A stretch of 6,256 nucleotides of DNA, from assembly GCA_045632625.1 (NCBI GenBank), contig JAZQWZ010000156.1:1-6256 (forward strand), read 5' to 3'. Positions 4,790 to 6,256 of this stretch are shown one piece after another. This DNA comes from Scatosoma sp045632625 (GTDB lineage Bacteria > Bacillota > Clostridia > Christensenellales > Borkfalkiaceae). The notes below the pieces were generated by a model. The model worked only from the letters and a program-made list of their open reading frames with translations, was not told the DNA's origin and ran no database searches. The first letter of the stretch is position 1; each line of letters opens with the position of its first letter. A program made the translations under genes and the position numbers.

Positions 4790-4834
4790 GTCAATACATA
4801 AGCGCAGGGCGCAAAAGAACGGAGGAAAAAATAC

Positions 4835-5497
4835 ATGAAGATTTTGATTGTCGACGACGAGGAAATGATTCGCGGTGTGTTGCGTGAGTACGTGGAGTTT
4901 GAAGGTCACGAAGCGTTTGAAGCGGAAGACGGCATGAAGGCGGTAAAAATGTGCAGGGAGCAGGATTTCGATTTGCTTTTGATGGACGTGATGATGCCGC
5001 ATTTGGACGGGTTTTCGGCAGTAAAAGAAATTAAAAAAACAAAGGATATTCCTGTGATTATGCTGTCGGCGCGTTCGGAAGAATATGATAAGCTGTTCGC
5101 GTTCGAGTTAGGGGTAGACGATTACGTTACCAAACCGTTTTCGCCTAAGGAAGTGATGGCGCGTATTAACGCCGTTACGAAAAGAAGAGCGCGCTTGGCA
5201 AACGCTTCTACGTTCGTGTTTGAGGGGTTGGAAATTGACGTTGCCGGCAGAAACGTATACGTGGATGGCGAAAAGGTGGAGCTGACGCCCAAGGAATACG
5301 AGCTTTTGTTCTATCTTGTGCAAAATAACGGGATTGCTTTGACGAGAGAAAAATTGCTGTACGACGTGTGGGGATTTGATTTTTACGGTGACGATAGAAC
5401 GGTGGATACGCACATCAAGATGATCCGCGGGAATTTGAAGGAATACCGTAAATTTATCGTTACGCTCCGTGGGCTTGGTTATAAATTTGAAGCGTAA
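4835..5497 (+). CDS. OmpR/PhoB-family response regulator
   Basis: This 220-residue protein has the usual two domains of this family. The receiver domain (about 1-118) has the acidic pair D7/D8, the phospho-acceptor D51 in LLLMDVMMPHLDG, the switch residue S78 in VIMLSAR, and K100 in DDYVTKPFSP. The winged-helix DNA-binding domain (about 127-220) begins with FEGLEIDVAGRNVYVDG, continues with the conserved LTPKEYELLFYLVQNNG and LLYDVWGFDFYGDDRTVDTH, and ends with the wing LRGLGYKFEA. GGAGG at 4821-4825 lies nine bases before the ATG. The sensor kinase follows 27 bases after the stop, so the two form an operon. All residues needed for phosphorylation are present. The target genes cannot be told from the sequence, so I give no gene symbol. 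Confidence 0.95.
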   Translation: MKILIVDDEEMIRGVLREYVEFEGHEAFEAEDGMKAVKMCREQDFDLLLMDVMMPHLDGFSAVKEIKKTKDIPVIMLSARSEEYDKLFAFELGVDDYVTKPFSPKEVMARINAVTKRRARLANASTFVFEGLEIDVAGRNVYVDGEKVELTPKEYELLFYLVQNNGIALTREKLLYDVWGFDFYGDDRTVDTHIKMIRGNLKEYRKFIVTLRGLGYKFEA

Positions 5498-5524
5498 AAA
5501 ACGCACTATATAAGAGATAAGAAA

Positions 5525-6256
5525 ATGAGAGAACCGAAGAGCAGACATAAAAATATAAGCGCTATTTTGCGCGATAAGCGCCGCGGAAAACGCGGCGTGA
5601 GTTTTTACGTTATACTTTGGTTGATTTTGTCGGTGTTATCCATCAGCTTGATTGTTACTGTTTCCGTGGCTTTGTATATGTCCGTTTCGCGTACGTATAA
5701 AGAAGAAGTACGCAAAGAGTTGGAAGAGCAGCGTCTGTATATCCATATGGATGTTATTTCGGATACGCCGCCGTCTTTTCAAAATAACCATAGCGAATAT
5801 TTGCGATATCTCGCGTTCCGTTACGACGCGAATATTTTCGTGTTGGATTTGGGCGGTTTCGTTGTGTTTCCGCATATTCCCGATTTTATTGCAGGCGAAA
5901 GCTTGGAGCCGGACGATTATTCCGCACAGCTTGAAGAATTAAAAATGCAATTAAAAGAAAATGAGCAAGACGGATACGTAATATACGAGAGTGAAAATGC
6001 GTACGTGTACGGCGAGCAAATTACTTTGTTTGCCAGCGGGGAAAACGCGCATTATATCTACGTGGAAAAATCGTTGGAGTTCATTCAAAACGCGTTCCAA
6101 AAAATTGTTGTACGCATGGTGGGCGTTGCGGTAATTTTGTCAATTTTGGCGTTGGCAATTAGCTCGGCGTTGGCGGCGTGGATGGTGAAGCCTATTGTGA
6201 ATATGACGGAAAAAGCGCGGTTGTTCGCCGCAGGGGATTTCAACGTTCGATTTAGA
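5525..6256 (+). CDS. Sensor histidine kinase, N-terminal part (3' end outside window)
   Basis: The frame is open for 244 codons to the window edge. A strongly basic N-terminus (SRHKNISAILRDKRRGKRG) is followed by TM1 at about 27-50. An extracytoplasmic sensor region of about 140 residues (about 52-192) comes next; it contains LRYLAFRYDANIFVLD and YIYVEKSLEFIQ, as in single-domain extracellular sensors of this class. TM2 lies at about 193-218, and a HAMP linker begins with MVKPIVNMTEKARLFAAGDF. The HisKA and ATPase domains should lie beyond the window. The gene sits 27 bases after the response regulator and in the same frame, so the two should signal together: ligand or envelope stress outside, phosphotransfer to D51 inside. 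The ATG at 5525 has only a weak AAGAGA-type ribosome site, so translation may depend on coupling; a GTG at 5597 is a less likely alternative because it would remove the basic N-terminus. Confidence 0.9.
   Translation, partial: MREPKSRHKNISAILRDKRRGKRGVSFYVILWLILSVLSISLIVTVSVALYMSVSRTYKEEVRKELEEQRLYIHMDVISDTPPSFQNNHSEYLRYLAFRYDANIFVLDLGGFVVFPHIPDFIAGESLEPDDYSAQLEELKMQLKENEQDGYVIYESENAYVYGEQITLFASGENAHYIYVEKSLEFIQNAFQKIVVRMVGVAVILSILALAISSALAAWMVKPIVNMTEKARLFAAGDFNVRFR

Noticed and set aside
5492..5503. GCGT-AAAA-ACGC hairpin between the response regulator and kinase genes
   Set aside because: Only four pairs and no T-run follow, so it is too weak to be a terminator or processing site.

Overview
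The window most likely comes from an anaerobic, endospore-forming member of the Bacillota, probably an uncultured or gut-type Clostridia. It carries three hallmark sporulation genes: sigE, spoIIGA and sigG. It also carries a YlmC/YmxH-family gene, consensus sigma-A promoters and strong AGGAGG-type ribosome binding sites. The end of a BspA-like leucine-rich-repeat protein at the left edge fits a host-associated Clostridia genome. The exact lineage cannot be fixed from this sequence.

Layout. Positions 1-289 (+) hold the C-terminus of the LRR protein, closed by a strong hairpin terminator that looks bidirectional. Positions 362-1977 (-) hold spoIIGA followed by sigE, the mother-cell sigma factor and its membrane-bound activating protease. 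Positions 1978-2343 are a divergent control region. On the minus strand it has a TATAAT-type promoter with candidate Spo0A boxes for spoIIGA. On the plus strand it has a perfect TTGACA-17-TATAAT promoter for the next gene. Positions 2344-3138 (+) encode an undescribed two-TM protein with a bacterial PH-like (bPH2) domain and a long Tyr/Met/Gly/Pro/Ala-rich tail. Positions 3155-3186 are its terminator. Positions 3224-3364 are an ordered array of an intergenic hairpin repeat that runs up to the end of sigG. Positions 3371-4138 (-) are sigG (forespore sigma factor) and 4289-4627 (-) is the ylmC/ymxH-like gene. A compact divergent promoter region (4628-4834) separates that gene from a two-component pair: an OmpR-family response regulator (4835-5497, +) and the N-terminal half of its sensor histidine kinase (5525 to the window end, +).

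How the genes work together. SpoIIGA would process pro-SigE in the mother cell and SigG would act later in the forespore. In the familiar Firmicutes cluster the order is spoIIGA-sigE-sigG, followed by a ylmC-type gene. Here, in the direction of transcription, it is ylmC-sigG-(opposing bPH2 gene)-spoIIGA-sigE, so sigG cannot be reached by read-through from spoIIGA-sigE. The bPH2 protein has a housekeeping-type promoter, so any role in sporulation is only suggested by its position. The two-component system looks like an independent envelope-sensing module.

Most worth a second look are the bPH2/aromatic-tail protein inside the sporulation cluster, the hairpin-repeat array with a compensatory two-base insertion, and the operator-like repeats in the two divergent control regions.
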